DNA from: Gammaproteobacteria bacterium
Lineage (GTDB): Bacteria; Pseudomonadota; Gammaproteobacteria; Magnimaribacterales; D2472
Direction: 5' to 3'
Assembly (NCBI GenBank): GCA_002710265.1
Contig: PAJW01000022.1
Coordinates: 21,466-31,828, forward strand
DNA length: 10,363 bases
Both the position numbers and the translations under genes were made by a program. Positions 9,809 through 10,363 of the stretch are shown here, one piece after another (positions within the stretch are counted from its first letter, which is position 1; every line of letters starts with the position of its first letter). The notes beneath the pieces were generated by a model, which saw nothing but the letters and a program-made list of their open reading frames with translations, was not told where the DNA came from and searched no databases.

Positions 9809-9864
9809 ATTTAATAATTTGACTATCTATTTACTCCCCCTTCTAAACTAGTCAATATTAAATT
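9808..9864 (+). repeat. Long imperfect inverted repeat with a C-rich loop after amtB
   Basis: The left arm at 9808-9825 (ending TTTGACTA) pairs with the right arm at 9849-9864 (TAGTCAATATTAAATT). This gives 7 bp next to the loop, a 2-nt bulge on the left, then 9 more AT pairs. The 23-nt loop (9826-9848) contains TACTCCCCCTT at 9832-9842, unusual in such an AT-rich genome. It lies between the amtB stop and the terminator, so it would be part of the amtB 3'UTR. Pairing was judged by eye; the outer stem is weak because it is all A-T. Confidence 0.6.
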
Positions 9865-9900
9865 TTATAAAGGCCGATACAAATGTTATCGGCCTTTTTT
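9809..9900 (+). ncRNA. Candidate 3'UTR-derived small RNA
   Basis: The 92 nt after the amtB stop make a compact RNA: a hairpin with an open C-rich loop, a short AU linker, then an intrinsic terminator ending in a U run. The loop segment 9832-9840 can pair at 8 of 9 positions with 10009-10017, which holds the glnK2 ribosome binding site, and 9837-9842 can pair perfectly with AAGGGG at 10358-10363 after glnK2. Small RNAs cut from 3'UTRs and acting through C-rich anti-Shine-Dalgarno loops are known in other bacteria. No expression evidence exists here, so this is speculative. Confidence 0.3.
9869..9900 (+). terminator. Intrinsic terminator of torF-glnK1-amtB
   Basis: A perfect 11-bp stem, AAAGGCCGATA (9869-9879) with TATCGGCCTTT (9887-9897), closes a 7-nt loop and runs into six consecutive T (9895-9900). 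The GC-rich core stands out sharply from the AT-rich surroundings. It separates the first nitrogen operon from the glnK2 promoter. The partner A run on the 5' side is only three bases, so termination in the opposite direction should be weak. Confidence 0.92.
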
Positions 9901-9916
9901 GTACTTAAATCGTGCA
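9900..9916 (+). promoter_or_regulatory. Possible NtrC site 1 upstream of glnK2
   Basis: TGTACT-TAAAT-CGTGCA matches 9 of 12 defined positions of the enteric NtrC dyad TGCACC-N5-GGTGCA. Its centre is about 93 bp before the predicted glnK2 transcript start, a usual distance for a sigma-54 activator. The match is imperfect and was found by eye. Confidence 0.3.
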
Positions 9917-9940
9917 AAAACATACTTAATAAATTTCAAC

Positions 9941-9957
9941 TGGTCATTTTAGGTGCA
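9941..9957 (+). promoter_or_regulatory. Possible NtrC site 2 upstream of glnK2
   Basis: TGGTCA-TTTTA-GGTGCA has one perfect half-site and 9 of 12 positions overall against TGCACC-N5-GGTGCA. Its centre is 41 bp, about four helical turns, from site 1, so both would face the same side of the DNA. It lies about 52 bp before the predicted start, closer than is typical. Confidence 0.27.
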
Positions 9958-9974
9958 ATAAATATATATATTTC

Positions 9975-9990
9975 TGGCATATAAATTGCA
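9975..9990 (+). promoter_or_regulatory. Sigma-54 (RpoN) promoter of glnK2
   Basis: TGGCATATAAATTGCA fits TGGCAYR-N4-TTGCW at every position, with GG (9976-9977) and GC (9988-9989) 10 bp apart. It differs from the torF promoter by one base in the 16-bp core. The predicted start is near 10001, leaving a 20-nt leader with GGGAG at 10009-10013. With the terminator just upstream, glnK2 is an independent nitrogen-controlled transcript. Confidence 0.88.
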
Positions 9991-10020
9991 TGTATATATG
10001 TATTTACTGGGAGAGTATGT

Positions 10021-10359
10021 ATGAAATTAGTTACTGCAATTATTAAGCCCTTCAAACTAGAAGATGTAAGAACAGCTTTAGTTGAAAACGGTATCAATGG
10101 TCTTACCATCACTGAAGTTAAGGGATATGGAAGACAGAAAGGTCACACTGAAATGTATAGAGGTGCGGAATATTCAGTTGATACACTCCCAAAAATTAAA
10201 TTAGATATATTGATTGAAGATGCTTCATTGGAAAAAGTTATTAGTGTAATTACACAAACTGCTAACAGTGGCAAGATTGGAGATGGGAAAATTTTTGTTA
10301 GTTCTGTAGATGAAGTTATTCGAATAAGAACCGGTGAAACCGGACCAGAAGCTATTTAA
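10021..10359 (+). CDS. glnK: Nitrogen regulatory protein P-II (GlnK-type), copy 2
   Basis: This is a second complete 112-residue P-II protein with Tyr51 in the T-loop, [10 protein letters not shown] at 83-92 and RIRTGE at 101-106, so uridylylation and ATP/2-oxoglutarate binding should be intact. Differences from copy 1 cluster at 14-26 and 62-83, outside the T-loop. The start at 10021 follows GGGAG by 7 nt; another ATG at 10017 is out of frame, only 3 nt from GGGAG, and would end after nine codons. The gene has its own sigma-54 promoter. The four bases after its stop are all G, possibly the ribosome binding site of a following gene. A second amtB would be the usual partner, but that lies outside the window. 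Confidence 0.96.
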   Translation: MKLVTAIIKPFKLEDVRTALVENGINGLTITEVKGYGRQKGHTEMYRGAEYSVDTLPKIKLDILIEDASLEKVISVITQTANSGKIGDGKIFVSSVDEVIRIRTGETGPEAI

Positions 10360-10363
10360 GGGG

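Noticed and set aside
10017..10046. Nine-codon upstream ORF beginning at the ATG at 10017
   Set aside because: It lies only 3 nt after GGGAG, overlaps glnK2 out of frame and ends after nine codons. The ATG at 10021 has better spacing and encodes the conserved P-II N-terminus.

Overview
The window looks like chromosomal DNA from an AT-rich, streamlined marine gammaproteobacterium, possibly SAR86-like. The group is an inference. It rests on the low GC, the very tight packing (start/stop overlaps, gaps of 2-3 nt), the gammaproteobacterial gene block trxB/ftsK-lolA-crcB-serS, and the content (AcuI-type reductase, TorF-type porin, P-II/AmtB). No rRNA, tRNA, mobile element or CRISPR array is visible.

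Left half (1-4581, minus strand): ftsK (chromosome translocase), lolA (lipoprotein chaperone), crcB (fluoride channel), serS (seryl-tRNA synthetase) and the start of a secreted PhoD-like phosphatase, apparently one operon. The lolA start lies 1 nt past the ftsK stop, lolA and crcB are 2 nt apart, and crcB/serS and serS/phoD each share the base string TAATG. In Pseudomonas and relatives rarA sits in this block, but it is absent here.

Middle (4582-7485): a 79-bp divergent promoter region separates ftsK from a plus-strand run of trxB (thioredoxin reductase), an AcuI/YhdH-type reductase and a 43-residue single-pass membrane protein. That run meets a minus-strand SDR gene (type-2 3-hydroxyacyl-CoA dehydrogenase-like) tail to tail with a 2-bp gap.

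Right half (7486-10363): a nitrogen-uptake locus. A full-consensus sigma-54 promoter (7549-7564) precedes torF (outer-membrane porin-like), glnK1 (P-II) and amtB (ammonium channel). A strong terminator (9869-9900) closes this operon. A second full-consensus sigma-54 promoter (9975-9990) precedes a second P-II gene, glnK2, which is 84 percent identical to GlnK1. The sequence ends in GGGG just after glnK2, which could be the ribosome binding site of another gene.

The most unusual feature is the 3' end of the torF-glnK1-amtB transcript. A large hairpin exposes a C-rich loop that could pair with the ribosome binding sites of glnK2 and of the gene after it, followed directly by the terminator. This has the form of a 3'UTR-derived small RNA, but it is a hypothesis.
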